A DNA stretch of 64,000 bases, taken from NCBI RefSeq assembly GCF_027947535.2, contig NZ_JAAGKO020000026.1:54018-118017 (forward strand). Direction: 5' to 3'. This stretch comes from Streptantibioticus silvisoli. Lineage in GTDB: Bacteria; Actinomycetota; Actinomycetes; Streptomycetales; Streptomycetaceae. The notes beneath the pieces are model-generated. The model was given only the letters and a program-made list of their open reading frames with translations, searched no databases and was not told where the DNA came from. Positions 1 to 14,901 of the stretch are shown piece by piece; position 1 is the first letter of the stretch; each line of letters begins with the position of its first letter. A program made the translations under genes and the position numbers.

Positions 1-1565
<1,565 letters not shown>

Positions 1566-1683
1566 TCCGGCCGTCCACCGGTTCAACAACCGCGGGCCGG
1601 GGCGGTACCGTTCGGTATCGACGACCGGCCCGCGGGCCCGGGCGCGCACGGATGACCATCGGCACGAGACGGAGCAGGCCGAG

Positions 1684-2508
1684 ATGCAGCACGCTGTGGG
1701 GGCGCCGCCGCCACCGCCCCACGGCCCGGCAGGGGGACCCGACGGCTGGATACCCCCGGTGCCCCCGGGCGGACCCGCCCCCGTCCCGCCACCGCCCCCG
1801 GCCCCGGGACAGCACTGGCCCGCGCAGCCGGCCGGTCCGCCGGTGCCGGCCAACGCGACCGGCAGCTTCCCGCTGCCGCCCTCCGCGCCGGTGCACCTGC
1901 CGCCGCCCGCGCCGGCCCCGGGGCCGATGACCGGCCCGCCGGCCGTGCTCCCGGGCCCGGTCGCGGTGCTGCTGATCGGCCCGGCCGGCGCCGGCAAGAC
2001 CACGCTGGCGCGTTACTGGGCCGACCACCGCGGGGTGCCGACCGCGCACATCAGCCTCGACGACGTGCGCGAGTGGGTGCGCTGCGGTTTCGCCGACCCG
2101 CAGTCCGGCTGGAACGAGCACTCCGAGGCCCAGTACCGGCTGGCCCGCCGCACCTGCGGCTTCGCCGCCCGCAACTTCCTGGCCAACGGCATCTCCTGCA
2201 TCATCGACGACGCGGTCTTCCCCGACTGGCCGGTGGTCGGCCTCGGCGGCTGGAAGCGGCACGTCGGCCCCGGCCTGCTGCCGGTGGTGCTGCTGCCCGG
2301 CCTGGAGGTGGTGCTGGCCCGCAACGCCGCCCGCTCCGGCAACCGCCGGCTGCCCGACGAGGAGGTCGCCCGCATCCACGGCCGGATGGCCGGCTGGTAC
2401 GGCTCCGGGCTGCCGATCATCGACAACTCCCAGCTCGACGTGCCCGCCGCCGCCGAGGCCCTCGACCAGGCGGTACTGCGCGCGGCGTCCGGGGCCCCGG
2501 CGCGCTGA
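1684..2508 (+). CDS. Proline-rich P-loop ATP-binding protein
   Basis: A 274-residue protein with an unusual layout. Residues 1-90 are a low-complexity Pro/Gly tail with several runs of five prolines (for example residues 8-12 and 35-39), and the rest is a P-loop kinase-like domain. Walker A is GPAGAGKTT at 99-107. Downstream features such as SLDDVREWVRCGF and a late LPGLEVVLARNAARSGNR segment recall zeta-toxin or polynucleotide-kinase-like folds, but I cannot assign a substrate. It stands 118 bp after aroQ. The polyproline runs should stall ribosomes without EF-P, whose gene is two genes downstream. Homologues in Streptomyces are usually labelled only AAA family or ATP-binding. Confidence 0.8.
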   Translation: MQHAVGAPPPPPHGPAGGPDGWIPPVPPGGPAPVPPPPPAPGQHWPAQPAGPPVPANATGSFPLPPSAPVHLPPPAPAPGPMTGPPAVLPGPVAVLLIGPAGAGKTTLARYWADHRGVPTAHISLDDVREWVRCGFADPQSGWNEHSEAQYRLARRTCGFAARNFLANGISCIIDDAVFPDWPVVGLGGWKRHVGPGLLPVVLLPGLEVVLARNAARSGNRRLPDEEVARIHGRMAGWYGSGLPIIDNSQLDVPAAAEALDQAVLRAASGAPAR

Positions 2509-2548
2509 GGGTCGCGGGCGGAGGTGGCCGCGGTCGGCTGCCCGCAGC

Positions 2549-2658
2549 GCTTCCCGGTGCGTTGGTCCCGGGCGGTACGTGGCCGCGGCCGGCCGCCCGG
2601 CCCGCTCCCCGGCGCGTTGGCGGGCCCGGGCGGTTCGCAGCCGCGGCCCGCTCCCCGG
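2549..2658. repeat. Degenerate GC-rich tandem repeat in intergenic gap
   Basis: The gap before the peptidase gene holds two imperfect copies of a roughly 50-bp unit, each starting GCTYCCCGGYGCGTTGG (2549 and 2604) and continuing through CCCGGGCGGTWCG to CCGCGG, plus the start of a third at 2650. No gene is supported here. Confidence 0.6.
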
Positions 2659-2736
2659 CCGCCGACGGCCGCCGCCGCGTACCCGTCCGGCCCCCTCCGG
2701 CGGGTCGTCGCCGCCGGCAGGCCGTACGCTCGCGGC

Positions 2737-3843
2737 ATGTCCGAGGTGCACGCTTCCCGCCGGGCGCGGCTGCGCGAGCGGTGCGCGGCCGCAGGCACGT
2801 CGGCGGCCCTGGTCTCCCGGCCCGCGAACATCCGCTACCTGGCCGGCTGGGCGCCGCCCGGCGCGGCCCTGCTGCTCGCGCCGGGCGGCGACGTCCTGGT
2901 CCACCCCCGGCCGACCGCGGCCGCCCCGCACGACGGGGAACCGCCGCGCGACCTGCGGCGGGTGGTGCTGGAGGGGACCGACGGCGACCCGGTGGTGGCC
3001 GCCGCCGACCTGGTGCGCGAACTGGGCGCCGACAGCCTGGCGGTCGAGGAGCACCACCTGACCGTGGTGCGGCACCGCGCGGTGGCGTCGGTCGCGCCGG
3101 GGGTGCGGCTGGCCGGTCTGGGCCGGGCGGTGGAGCAGTTGCGGCTGGTGAAGGACGACGAGGAGATCGCGGCGCTGCGGGTCGCCGCCGAGATCACCGA
3201 CCAGGCGCTGGGGGAGTTGCTGGAGTCGATCCTGGTGGGCCGCACCGAACGCCACCTGGCGCTGGAGCTGGAGCGCCGGCTGGTCGACCACGGCGCCGAC
3301 GGACCGGCGTTCGCCACGTGTGTCGGCACCGGACCGCACTCCGGGGCGCCGCGGCACGTGCCGACCGACCGGCGGGTGGAGGAGGGCGACTTCCTGACCG
3401 TGTGTCTGGGCGCCGACTACCACGGGTACCGGTGCGAGGTGGGCCGGACGTTCGTCATCGGCAGCGCGCCGGCCGACTGGCAGGTCGAGTTGTACGACGT
3501 GGTGTTCGCCGCCCAGCGGGCCGCCCGGGAGGCGCTGGCACCCGGTGTGGCCTGCCGCGACGTGGACCGGGCGGCCCGTCAGGTGCTGGAGCGCGCCGGG
3601 CTGTGCGAGGCGGCCGCGGCGTCGACCGGGCACGGGGTGGGACTCGAAATCGACGAGGACCCTCGGATCACCCCGTCGGCCATGGGTAAACTGGACGCTT
3701 GTGTGCCGGTCACCATCGAACCGGGGGTTCACTTCCCCGGGCGGGGCGGGGTCCGGATCGACGACACACTCGTCGTGCGTCCCGTGGCGGACGGCGGTCC
3801 CGAGCTACTCACCATCACGACCAAGGAACTGCTCGCGCTGTAA
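2737..3843 (+). CDS. Xaa-Pro aminopeptidase-like protein (M24 family) with altered metal ligands
   Basis: A 368-residue protein with the creatinase-like N-terminal domain (about 10-130) and the pita-bread M24 domain (about 145-365). The ATG at 2737 gives the family's usual N-terminus; the frame is open further upstream only across repetitive intergenic DNA. M24 peptidases use two Asp, one His and two Glu as metal ligands. Aligned by eye, the first Asp is Cys223 (TVCLGADYHGY), the second is Glu234 (CEVGRTF), His299 is kept (TGHGVG), the neighbouring catalytic His is Asp306 (LEIDEDP), Glu328 is kept (TIEPG) and the last Glu is Asp342 (VRIDDT). It may therefore be inactive or use different chemistry. 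It lies directly upstream of efp, a common pairing linking proline-peptide processing and polyproline translation. Confidence 0.85.
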   Translation: MSEVHASRRARLRERCAAAGTSAALVSRPANIRYLAGWAPPGAALLLAPGGDVLVHPRPTAAAPHDGEPPRDLRRVVLEGTDGDPVVAAADLVRELGADSLAVEEHHLTVVRHRAVASVAPGVRLAGLGRAVEQLRLVKDDEEIAALRVAAEITDQALGELLESILVGRTERHLALELERRLVDHGADGPAFATCVGTGPHSGAPRHVPTDRRVEEGDFLTVCLGADYHGYRCEVGRTFVIGSAPADWQVELYDVVFAAQRAAREALAPGVACRDVDRAARQVLERAGLCEAAAASTGHGVGLEIDEDPRITPSAMGKLDACVPVTIEPGVHFPGRGGVRIDDTLVVRPVADGGPELLTITTKELLAL

Positions 3844-3906
3844 GACGGTAGTGTCAGCGCGTCCCTTCCGGTCCCCGATGCAGCACATTCAGGAGAATCC
3901 GCAACC

Positions 3907-4473
3907 GTGGCCACCACGAACGACCTCAAGAACGGCCTGGTGCTCAAGCTCGACTCCGACCAGCTGTGGTCCGTCGTCGAGTTCCAGCACGTCAAGCCCG
4001 GCAAGGGCCCGGCCTTCGTCCGTACGAAGCTCAAGAACGTGCTCTCCGGCAAGGTGGTCGACAAGACCTTCAACGCCGGCGTGAAGGTCGAGACGGCCAA
4101 CGTCGACAAGCGCGGCATGCAGTTCTCGTACAAGGACGGCGAGAGCTTCGTGTTCATGGACATGGACACGTTCGACCAGATCTACGTCACCCCCGAGGTC
4201 GTCGGCGACGCCGCCCACTTCCTGCTGGAGGGTTTCGAGGCGGTCGTCGCGATGTACGAGGGCTCCCCGCTGTACGTCGAGCTGCCGACCGCGGTCGAGC
4301 TGCTCATCGAGTACACCGAGCCGGGTGTGCAGGGCGACCGCTCCACCGGCGGCACCAAGCCGGCGAAGCTGGAGACCGGGTACGAGATCGGGGTGCCGCT
4401 CTTCATCACCACCGGCGAGAAGATCAAGGTCGACACCCGCTCGGGTGAGTACCTCGGCCGGGTGAACAGCTAA
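3907..4473 (+). CDS. efp: Translation elongation factor P
   Basis: EF-P binds between the ribosomal P and E sites and relieves stalling at consecutive prolines. The 188-residue length and the three-domain beta-barrel sequence are normal. The tip loop reads VKPGKGPAF with Lys33 at the position that is modified in many bacteria. The symmetric PGKGP loop is the form described for actinobacterial EF-P that works without modification, and no epmA or epmB gene is seen here. The GTG start at 3907 is preceded by AGGAGAA at 3890-3896. nusB follows after two bases, so the two are probably co-transcribed. Confidence 0.97.
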   Translation: MATTNDLKNGLVLKLDSDQLWSVVEFQHVKPGKGPAFVRTKLKNVLSGKVVDKTFNAGVKVETANVDKRGMQFSYKDGESFVFMDMDTFDQIYVTPEVVGDAAHFLLEGFEAVVAMYEGSPLYVELPTAVELLIEYTEPGVQGDRSTGGTKPAKLETGYEIGVPLFITTGEKIKVDTRSGEYLGRVNS

Positions 4474-4475
4474 CC

Positions 4476-4901
4476 GTGGCCTCCCGCAGCAAGGCCCGTA
4501 TGCGGGCCTTCCAGATCCTGTTCGAGGCGGACCAGCGGGGCGCCAGGCCCGGCACCGTCATGGCGGACTGGATACGGCTCGGCCGCTCCGACGACCGTCA
4601 GCCGCAGGTGGCCGAGTACACCATGCACCTGGTCGAGGGGTACGAGGCGAACGCCGTCCGGGTGGACGAGCTGATCGCCACGTACGCCGTCGACTGGACG
4701 CTGGACCGGATGCCCGCGGTCGACCGCAACGTGCTGCGCCTCGGCGCGTACGAGCTGATCTGGGAGGACGAGATCCCGGACGCCGTCGTACTGGACGAGG
4801 CCGTGCAGCTGGTCAAGGAGTTCTCCACCGACGAGTCCCCGGCGTTCGTCAACGGGCTGCTGGCCCGGCTGAAGGACCTCAAGCCGACTCTGCGGCGCTG
4901 A
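4476..4901 (+). CDS. nusB: Transcription antitermination protein NusB
   Basis: NusB pairs with NusE (ribosomal protein S10) on boxA RNA to allow antitermination of rRNA operons. The 141-residue all-helical protein begins ASRSKARMRAFQILFEAD and carries the conserved VDRNVLRLGAYEL and AVQLVKEFSTDESPAFVNG segments. The GTG start lies two bases after the efp stop. The gene ends 15 bp before a strong hairpin terminator. Confidence 0.96.
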   Translation: MASRSKARMRAFQILFEADQRGARPGTVMADWIRLGRSDDRQPQVAEYTMHLVEGYEANAVRVDELIATYAVDWTLDRMPAVDRNVLRLGAYELIWEDEIPDAVVLDEAVQLVKEFSTDESPAFVNGLLARLKDLKPTLRR

Positions 4902-4916
4902 CGCGCCCGTCCCGCA

Positions 4917-4951
4917 CGAGAGGCCCTGGAGCGCTGCTCCAGGGCCTCTCG
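4917..4951. terminator. Strong hairpin terminator between nusB and bldD
   Basis: A perfect 16-bp inverted repeat (CGAGAGGCCCTGGAGC and its complement) with a GCT loop. It lies between convergent nusB and bldD and could serve both. There is no U-tract, as is common in Streptomyces terminators. Confidence 0.85.
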
Positions 4952-5038
4952 CGTGTGCTGCGGTACTGGGCGCCACCGCTGCCGTGCGCGCCGTACAGCG
5001 CCCCGGGCGGGACGTTTCTGCGCCGGTGCCGTCCGGGA

Positions 5039-5539
5039 TCAGCCCTCGTCGTGCTGGACCGCGCGGCGGGCGTCGGAGTCCAGCACGCCCCAGCCGATCA
5101 GCTGGTCGGTCAGGACCGACGGCGACTGGTCGTAGATCACCGCGAGGGTGCGCAGGTCGTCCTGCCGGATCGACAGCACCTTGCCGTTGTAGTCGCCGCG
5201 CTGGCTCTGGATGGTCGCCGCGTAGCGCTGGAGCGGGCCGGCCTTCTCGGACGGCACCTGCGACAGCCGCTCCAGGTCGAGCACGAGCTTCGGCGGAGGC
5301 TCGGCCGCGCCGCCGGGGGCGCTGCCGGGCAGCAGCTCCTGCACCGGGACCCCGTAGAAGTCGGCCAGCTCGGCGAGGCGCTGCACGGTCACCGCGCGGT
5401 CGCCACGCTCGTACGAGCCGACCACGACAGCCTTCCAACGGCCCTGGGACTTCTCCTCGACGCCGTGGAGGGAGAGACCCTGCTGCGTGCGGATGGCTCG
5501 GAGTTTGGCCCCGAGCTGTTTGGCGTAATCGCTGGACAT
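5039..5539 (-). CDS. bldD: Developmental master regulator BldD (c-di-GMP-responsive)
   Basis: BldD represses sporulation genes during vegetative growth and dimerises through tetrameric c-di-GMP. The 166-residue protein has an N-terminal XRE-type helix-turn-helix (about residues 5-70, including QQGLSLHGVEEKSQGRW) and a C-terminal domain. The c-di-GMP signature RXD-X8-RXXD is intact as R114-G-D116 and R125-Q-D-D128, at the same numbers as in S. coelicolor. The gene is read away from pyrR and ends beside the nusB terminator. A candidate autoregulatory site lies just upstream. Confidence 0.97.
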   Translation of the reverse strand: MSSDYAKQLGAKLRAIRTQQGLSLHGVEEKSQGRWKAVVVGSYERGDRAVTVQRLAELADFYGVPVQELLPGSAPGGAAEPPPKLVLDLERLSQVPSEKAGPLQRYAATIQSQRGDYNGKVLSIRQDDLRTLAVIYDQSPSVLTDQLIGWGVLDSDARRAVQHDEG

Positions 5540-5559
5540 AAGGCTCCCCGGATGGACAC

Positions 5560-5583
5560 GTGGTAACTCACTGTGAGGTTACG
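5560..5583. promoter_or_regulatory. Candidate BldD operator (autoregulation)
   Basis: A pseudopalindrome, TAACTCACTGTGAGGTTA, lies 20-45 bp upstream of the bldD start, with GTAAC and GTTAC half-sites. It resembles the known BldD box, which has GTnAC-type half-sites, and BldD is known to repress its own gene. The assignment is by motif only. Confidence 0.5.
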
Positions 5584-5632
5584 CAGCGTAATTCGGGGTC
5601 GTCAAGCCGAACGGGTCATACCCCCCTCTGAC

Positions 5633-5653
5633 CAGGCATGTCATGACTGCCTG
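5633..5653. promoter_or_regulatory. Inverted repeat in the bldD-pyrR divergent region
   Basis: CAGGCA and TGCCTG arms flank a GTCATGAC core. It overlaps the likely pyrR promoter region, with a TAAAGT -10-like hexamer at 5655-5660. It could be an operator; no factor is identified. Confidence 0.3.
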
Positions 5654-5691
5654 CTAAAGTCGGGCACGGTAACCCAGACGTCCTTTAACGA

Positions 5692-6297
<606 letters not shown>

Positions 6298-6387
6298 CGC
6301 CGCCCCGGGCCCGGCCGCGCGCGGACTCCGCCCGGCCGGGGCCGCTCCGCCGTACCCCCGCACCCGTACCCTCCGGAGTCACATCCG

Positions 6388-7401
6388 ATGAAGCGCCACC
6401 TCATCTCGGCCGCGGACCTCACCCACGACGACGCCACGCTGATCCTCGACACCGCCGAGGAACTCGCCCGCATCGCCGGACGGTCCATCAAGAAACTGCC
6501 CACCCTGCGCGGCCGCACCGTCGTCAACCTGTTCTTCGAGGACTCCACCCGCACCCGCATCTCGTTCGAGGCGGCCGCCAAACGGCTGTCGGCGGACGTC
6601 ATCAACTTCTCCGCCAAGGGCTCCTCCGTCTCCAAGGGCGAGTCCCTGAAGGACACCGCCCTGACCCTCCAGGCCATGGGCGCCGACGCGGTCGTCATCC
6701 GGCACCCGTCCTCCGGCGCGCCGCACCGGCTGGCGACCTCCGACTGGATCGGCGGCTCGGTCGTGAACGCCGGCGACGGCACCCACGAGCACCCCACCCA
6801 GGCACTGCTGGACGCCTTCACCATGCGCCGCCACCTGGCCGGCGGCCCCGGCGGCGGTCCCACCTTCCACCGCGGCCCCGGCGACGGCACCGGGCGCGAC
6901 CTGGCCGGCCGCCGGATCACCGTGGTCGGCGACGTGCTGCACAGCCGGGTCGCCCGCTCCAACGTGGCGCTGCTGACCACGCTCGGCGCCCGGGTCACCC
7001 TGGTCGCGCCGCCCACCCTGCTGCCCATCGGCGTCGAACACTGGCCCTGCGAGGTCTCCTACGACCTCGACCGGGCGCTGGCCGGCTGCGACGCGGTGAT
7101 GATGCTGCGGGTGCAGAGCGAGCGGATGAACGCCGCGTTCTTCCCCACCGAACGTGAGTACTCGCGCCGCTACGGCCTGGACGGCACCCGGATGGCCGCG
7201 CTGCCCGAGCACGCCATCGTCATGCACCCCGGCCCGATGAACCGCGGCATGGAGATCACCGCCGAGGTCGCCGACTCCGGCCGCTGCACCGCCGTCGAGC
7301 AGGTCGCCAACGGCGTCAGCGTCCGGATGGCCGTGCTGTACCTGCTGCTGGGCGGCAACGAGCCCGCCGTGACCACCCACCGCACCGAGGAGAGCAAGTA
7401 A
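6388..7401 (+). CDS. pyrB: Aspartate carbamoyltransferase catalytic subunit
   Basis: PyrB joins carbamoyl phosphate and aspartate, the committed step of pyrimidine synthesis. The 337-residue protein carries the carbamoyl-phosphate loop [13 protein letters not shown] and the domain-joining [12 protein letters not shown] segment. A small insertion, rich in Gly, at about residues 150-172 lies before [18 protein letters not shown]. It starts 90 bp after pyrR and ends two bases before pyrC. No pyrI regulatory subunit gene is present in the window. Confidence 0.97.
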   Translation: MKRHLISAADLTHDDATLILDTAEELARIAGRSIKKLPTLRGRTVVNLFFEDSTRTRISFEAAAKRLSADVINFSAKGSSVSKGESLKDTALTLQAMGADAVVIRHPSSGAPHRLATSDWIGGSVVNAGDGTHEHPTQALLDAFTMRRHLAGGPGGGPTFHRGPGDGTGRDLAGRRITVVGDVLHSRVARSNVALLTTLGARVTLVAPPTLLPIGVEHWPCEVSYDLDRALAGCDAVMMLRVQSERMNAAFFPTEREYSRRYGLDGTRMAALPEHAIVMHPGPMNRGMEITAEVADSGRCTAVEQVANGVSVRMAVLYLLLGGNEPAVTTHRTEESK

Positions 7402-7403
7402 CC

Positions 7404-8690
7404 GTGAGCACCACTTTGATCCGCGGCGCCCAGGTACTCGGCGGTGAGACGCGGGACGTCCTGATCGACGGCGGACTCGTGGCCGCCGTCGGCACCGGCC
7501 TGGCCGCCGACGGAGCCGAGGTTTACGAAGCGGCCGGCCAGATCCTGCTGCCCGGCCTGGTCGACCTGCACACCCACCTGCGCGAGCCGGGCCGCGAGGA
7601 CTCCGAGACCGTGCTGACCGGCACCCGCGCCGCCGCCCTCGGCGGCTTCACCGCGGTGCACGCCATGGCCAACACCTTCCCGGTCGCCGACACCGCCGGC
7701 GTCGTCGAGCAGGTCTGGCGGCTGGGCCGCGAGTCCGGCTACTGCGACGTGCAGCCGGTCGGCGCCGTCACCGTCGGGCTGGCCGGCAAGCAGCTGGCCG
7801 AACTCGGCGCGATGGCCGACTCCGCCGCCGGGGTACGCGTCTTCAGCGACGACGGCAAGTGCGTCGACGACGCGGTCATCATGCGCCGCGCCCTGGAGTA
7901 CGTGAAGGCGTTCGACGGCGTCATCGCCCAGCACGCCCAGGAGCCCCGGCTGACCGAGGGCGCCCAGATGAACGAGGGCGTCGTCTCCGGTGAACTCGGC
8001 CTGCGCGGCTGGCCCGCGGTCGCCGAGGAGTCGGTCATCGCCCGCGACGTGCTGCTCGCCGCGCACGTCGGCTCCCGGGTGCACGTCTGCCACCTGTCCA
8101 CAGCCGGCTCGGTGGAGATCGTGCGCTGGGCGAAGTCCAAGGGCTGGGACGTCACCGCCGAGGTCACCCCGCACCACCTGCTGCTCACCGACGAGCTGGT
8201 GCGCACCTACGACCCGGTCTACAAGGTCAACCCGCCGCTGCGCACCGAGGCCGACGTCCTGGCGCTGCGCGAGGCGCTGGCCGACGGCACCATCGACTGC
8301 GTCGCCACCGACCACGCCCCGCACCCGCACGAGGACAAGGACTGCGAGTGGGCCGCCGCCGCCATGGGCATGGTGGGCCTGGAGACCGCGCTGTCGGTCG
8401 TGCAGCACACCATGGTCGACACCGGCCTGCTGGACTGGGCCGGGGTGGCCGACCGGATGTCGTTCCGCCCGGCCGCCATCGGCCGCCTCGCCGGCCACGG
8501 CCGGCCCATCGCCGCCGGTGAGCCCGCCAACCTCACGCTGGTCGACCCGGCATACCGTGGAGTGGTGAACCCCGCCGGCTTCGCCTCCCGCAGCCGCAAC
8601 ACGCCCTACGAGGGCCGTGAGCTGCCGGGCCGGGTGACCGCCACCTTCCTGCGGGGCACGGCGACGGTCAGGGACGGGAAACTCGTATGA
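7404..8690 (+). CDS. pyrC: Dihydroorotase
   Basis: This enzyme cyclises N-carbamoyl aspartate to dihydroorotate. The 428-residue size and the metal-binding [15 protein letters not shown] motif place it in class I of the amidohydrolase family. The later [16 protein letters not shown] segment carries further active-site residues. The GTG start lies two bases after the pyrB stop, and the stop overlaps the next ATG (ATGA), so translation is coupled. Confidence 0.96.
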   Translation: MSTTLIRGAQVLGGETRDVLIDGGLVAAVGTGLAADGAEVYEAAGQILLPGLVDLHTHLREPGREDSETVLTGTRAAALGGFTAVHAMANTFPVADTAGVVEQVWRLGRESGYCDVQPVGAVTVGLAGKQLAELGAMADSAAGVRVFSDDGKCVDDAVIMRRALEYVKAFDGVIAQHAQEPRLTEGAQMNEGVVSGELGLRGWPAVAEESVIARDVLLAAHVGSRVHVCHLSTAGSVEIVRWAKSKGWDVTAEVTPHHLLLTDELVRTYDPVYKVNPPLRTEADVLALREALADGTIDCVATDHAPHPHEDKDCEWAAAAMGMVGLETALSVVQHTMVDTGLLDWAGVADRMSFRPAAIGRLAGHGRPIAAGEPANLTLVDPAYRGVVNPAGFASRSRNTPYEGRELPGRVTATFLRGTATVRDGKLV

Positions 8691-9253
8691 ACATCACCAC
8701 ATCTCTCGCGGCCTCGGCGGCCAAGCACTCGGTGGGCATCGCCGACCTCAGCGGCCACATCGCGTGGCTCGTCGGCCTGCTGGTCCTCATCGCCGTGGTC
8801 TACCTGCTGATGTGGCGCGCCTGGCGCCGCCGCGCGGCGGGCCAGTCCGACCTGCCCGAGCTGCCCGCCGTCCCCGCCGACCCCGGCACCGCGCTGGCCG
8901 AGCTGTCCGGCCGCTACCACGCCAGCACCACGGCCGGCGACTGGCTGGACCGCATCGCCGCCCGTGACCTGGGCTCCCGCAGCCTGGTCGACCTCACCCT
9001 GACCGGCTCCGGCGTCGTGGTCCGGCGCCCGGCGGCCACCGACTTCTTCATCCCGGCCGCCGCCCTGCGCGGCGCCCGGCTCGACAACGGCATCGCCGGC
9101 AAGGTCGTCCCGGAGGGCGGCCTGCTGGTGATCACCTGGGCCCACGGCGACCGGCTGATCGACTCCGGTTTCCGCTCCGAGCACCCGGCCGAGCACGGCG
9201 CCTGGGTGCGGGCCCTGACCGACCTGACCAGCACCATGGAAGGGGTCCGATGA
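8687..9253 (+). CDS. Pyrimidine-operon membrane protein of unknown function
   Basis: A 188-residue protein with one clear transmembrane helix (about 25-44, [20 protein letters not shown]), a basic stop-transfer patch, and a cytoplasmic domain of beta-rich character that may be PH-like. It overlaps pyrC at its start and carA at its stop, so it is fixed inside the operon. Streptomyces pyr operons carry a similar gene here, by memory. I do not know its role; anchoring the pathway to the membrane, where PyrD works, is only a guess. Confidence 0.85.
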   Translation: MNITTSLAASAAKHSVGIADLSGHIAWLVGLLVLIAVVYLLMWRAWRRRAAGQSDLPELPAVPADPGTALAELSGRYHASTTAGDWLDRIAARDLGSRSLVDLTLTGSGVVVRRPAATDFFIPAAALRGARLDNGIAGKVVPEGGLLVITWAHGDRLIDSGFRSEHPAEHGAWVRALTDLTSTMEGVR

Positions 9254-10381
9254 CCACCGCCCAGCGTGGCAAGCGCGTCCCCGCCGTCCTCGTCCTCGAA
9301 GACGGCCGAAGCTTCCGCGGCACCGCCTACGGCGCCGTGGGGGAGACCTTCGGCGAAGCCGTCTTCTCCACCGGGATGACCGGCTACCAGGAGACGCTGA
9401 CCGACCCGTCGTACCACCGCCAGGTCGTCGTGATGACCGCCCCGCACGTCGGCAACACCGGCGTCAACGACGAGGACTCCGAGTCCCGCCGCATCTGGGT
9501 GGCCGGCTACGTGGTCCGCGACCCGGCCCGGGTGCCGTCCAACTGGCGCTCGGTGCGCAGCCTGGACGAGGAGCTGACCGCCCAGGGCGTCGTCGGCATC
9601 CAGGGCATCGACACCCGCGCCCTCACCCGCCACCTGCGCGAACGCGGCGCCATGCGGGTCGGCATCTTCTCCGGCGCCGCCGAGGCGCTGGCCGACGAGG
9701 GCCTGCTGCTCACCAAGGTCCGGCAGGCCCCGGAGATGGCCGGCGCCGACCTGGCCGCCGAGGTCGCCACCCCCGAGCCCTACGTCGTACCTGCCGTCGG
9801 GACCAAGCGGTTCACCGTGGCCGCCCTCGACCTGGGCATCAAGGGCATGACCCCGCACCGGATGGCCGAACGCGGCATCGAGGTGCACGTCCTGCCCGGC
9901 ACCGCCACCCTCGAGCAGGTCTACGCCGCCGGCCCCGACGGGGTCTTCCTGTCCAACGGCCCCGGCGACCCGGCCACCGCCGACCTCACCGTGGTCCGCG
10001 GCGTCCTGGAGCGGCGCACCCCGCTGTTCGGCATCTGCTTCGGCAACCAGATCCTCGGCCGCGCGCTGGGCTTCGGCACCTACAAGCTCAAGTACGGCCA
10101 CCGCGGCATCAACCAGCCGGTGCGCGACCGCGCCACCGGCAAGGTGGAGATCACCGCGCACAACCACGGGTTCGCCGTCGACGCCCCGCTCGACCGGGAC
10201 AGCGACACCGACTTCGGGCGGGCCAGGGTCTCCCACGTCTGCCTCAACGACGACGTGGTCGAGGGCCTGGAATGCCTCGACGCGCCCGCGTTCAGCGTTC
10301 AGTACCACCCAGAGGCGGCGGCCGGCCCGCACGACGCGGCCTACCTGTTCGACCGCTTCGCCAGCCTGATGGAGGGCCAGC

Positions 10382-10389
<8 letters not shown>
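9250..10389 (+). CDS. carA: Carbamoyl-phosphate synthase small (glutaminase) subunit
   Basis: CarA hydrolyses glutamine and passes ammonia to CarB. The 379-residue protein has the CarA-specific N-terminal domain ([14 protein letters not shown]) and a class I glutamine amidotransferase domain with the nucleophile elbow [10 protein letters not shown]. The late QYHPEA motif supplies the catalytic His and Glu. It overlaps both neighbours. The Cys-x-Gly-Asn-Gln form differs from the commoner Gly-His-Gln but the nucleophile is kept. Confidence 0.97.
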
Positions 10390-13699
<3,310 letters not shown>

Positions 13700-13704
13700 C
13701 GTCA

Positions 13705-13738
13705 CGGGAGGGGGACACCGGCCGGTGTCCCCCTCCCG
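13705..13738. terminator. 34-bp perfect palindrome between carB and pyrD
   Basis: A perfect palindrome with no loop bases, 17 bp per arm, starting CGGGAGGGGGACACCGG. It lies six bases after the carB stop and 45 bp before pyrD. It can act as a terminator, partial terminator or RNA-processing barrier that lowers pyrD-pyrF expression. It is also palindromic at DNA level. Confidence 0.75.
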
Positions 13739-13782
13739 CACGAGAGCCCGCCGTCCCCCGTCACGAAAGCGCCCCCCCTGAC

Positions 13783-14901
13783 ATGTATGACATCCTCTTC
13801 CGGCTGTTCTTCCGCCGGATGGACCCCGAACGCGCCCACCACCTGGCGTTCGGCTGGATCCGGCTCGCCGCGCGGGTGCCGGTGCTGCGCGGGCTGCTGG
13901 CCGCGGTGTTCGCGCCGCGCGACCCCGCGCTGAAGGTGACCGCCTTCGGGTTGCAGATGAGCGGCCCGTTCGGCATGGCGGCCGGCTTCGACAAGAACGC
14001 GGTCGGCATCGACGGGCTGGCCATGCTCGGCTTCGACCACGTCGAGATCGGCACCGTCACCGGGGCACCGCAGCCCGGCAACCCGCCCAAGCGGCTGTTC
14101 CGCCTGCTGGCCGACCGGGCGCTGATCAACCGGATGGGCTTCAACAACGACGGCTCGGCCGCCGTCGCCCACCGGCTGGCCACCCGCACCCCCGCCTTCC
14201 GGCCCACCGTCGGCGTCAACATCGGCAAGACCAAGGTCGTCGCCGAGGACGACGCCGTCGCCGACTACGTGACGTCCGCCGAACGGCTCGCCGGGCACGC
14301 CGACTACCTGGTCGTCAACGTCAGCTCCCCCAACACGCCCGGGCTGCGCGACCTTCAGGCCGTCGACCGGCTGCGCCCGCTGCTGAGCGCGGTACGCGCC
14401 GCCGCCGACCGCGCGGTGCCGGACCGCCGGGTGCCGCTGCTGGTCAAGATCGCCCCCGACCTGGCCGACGCCGACATCGACACGGTCGCCGACCTCGCCG
14501 TGGAACTCGGCCTGGACGGCGTCATCGCCACCAACACCACCATCGCCCGCGACAGCCTCGGCCTGCGCTCCCCGGCCGCGCTGACCGCCGAGACCGGCGG
14601 CCTGTCCGGCGCGCCGCTCAAGGACCGCTCCACCGAGGTGCTGCGCCGGCTGTACGCCCGGGTCGGCGACCGGATCACCCTGGTGGGCGTCGGCGGCGTG
14701 GACAGCGCCGACGACGCGTGGGAGCGCGTCCTGGCCGGCGCGACCCTGGTCCAGGGCTACAGCGCCTTCATCTACCGCGGCCCGTTCTGGGCCCGGCGGG
14801 TCCGCCGCGGGCTGGCCGCCCGGCTGGCCGACAGCCCCTACCCGACGCTCGCCGCCGCGGTCGGCGCCGGGGTCGGCCGTCCCGAGGAGGACCCCCGATG
14901 A
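13783..14901 (+). CDS. pyrD: Dihydroorotate dehydrogenase (quinone), class 2
   Basis: PyrD oxidises dihydroorotate to orotate and reduces membrane quinone, using FMN. The 372-residue protein begins [20 protein letters not shown], the amphipathic N-terminal helix typical of membrane-bound class 2 enzymes. FMN and active-site segments [21 protein letters not shown] and [15 protein letters not shown] are present. I chose the ATG at 13783 because it gives this family N-terminus; the frame stays open upstream only through out-of-frame carB sequence. The stop overlaps the pyrF ATG. Confidence 0.96.
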   Translation: MYDILFRLFFRRMDPERAHHLAFGWIRLAARVPVLRGLLAAVFAPRDPALKVTAFGLQMSGPFGMAAGFDKNAVGIDGLAMLGFDHVEIGTVTGAPQPGNPPKRLFRLLADRALINRMGFNNDGSAAVAHRLATRTPAFRPTVGVNIGKTKVVAEDDAVADYVTSAERLAGHADYLVVNVSSPNTPGLRDLQAVDRLRPLLSAVRAAADRAVPDRRVPLLVKIAPDLADADIDTVADLAVELGLDGVIATNTTIARDSLGLRSPAALTAETGGLSGAPLKDRSTEVLRRLYARVGDRITLVGVGGVDSADDAWERVLAGATLVQGYSAFIYRGPFWARRVRRGLAARLADSPYPTLAAAVGAGVGRPEEDPR

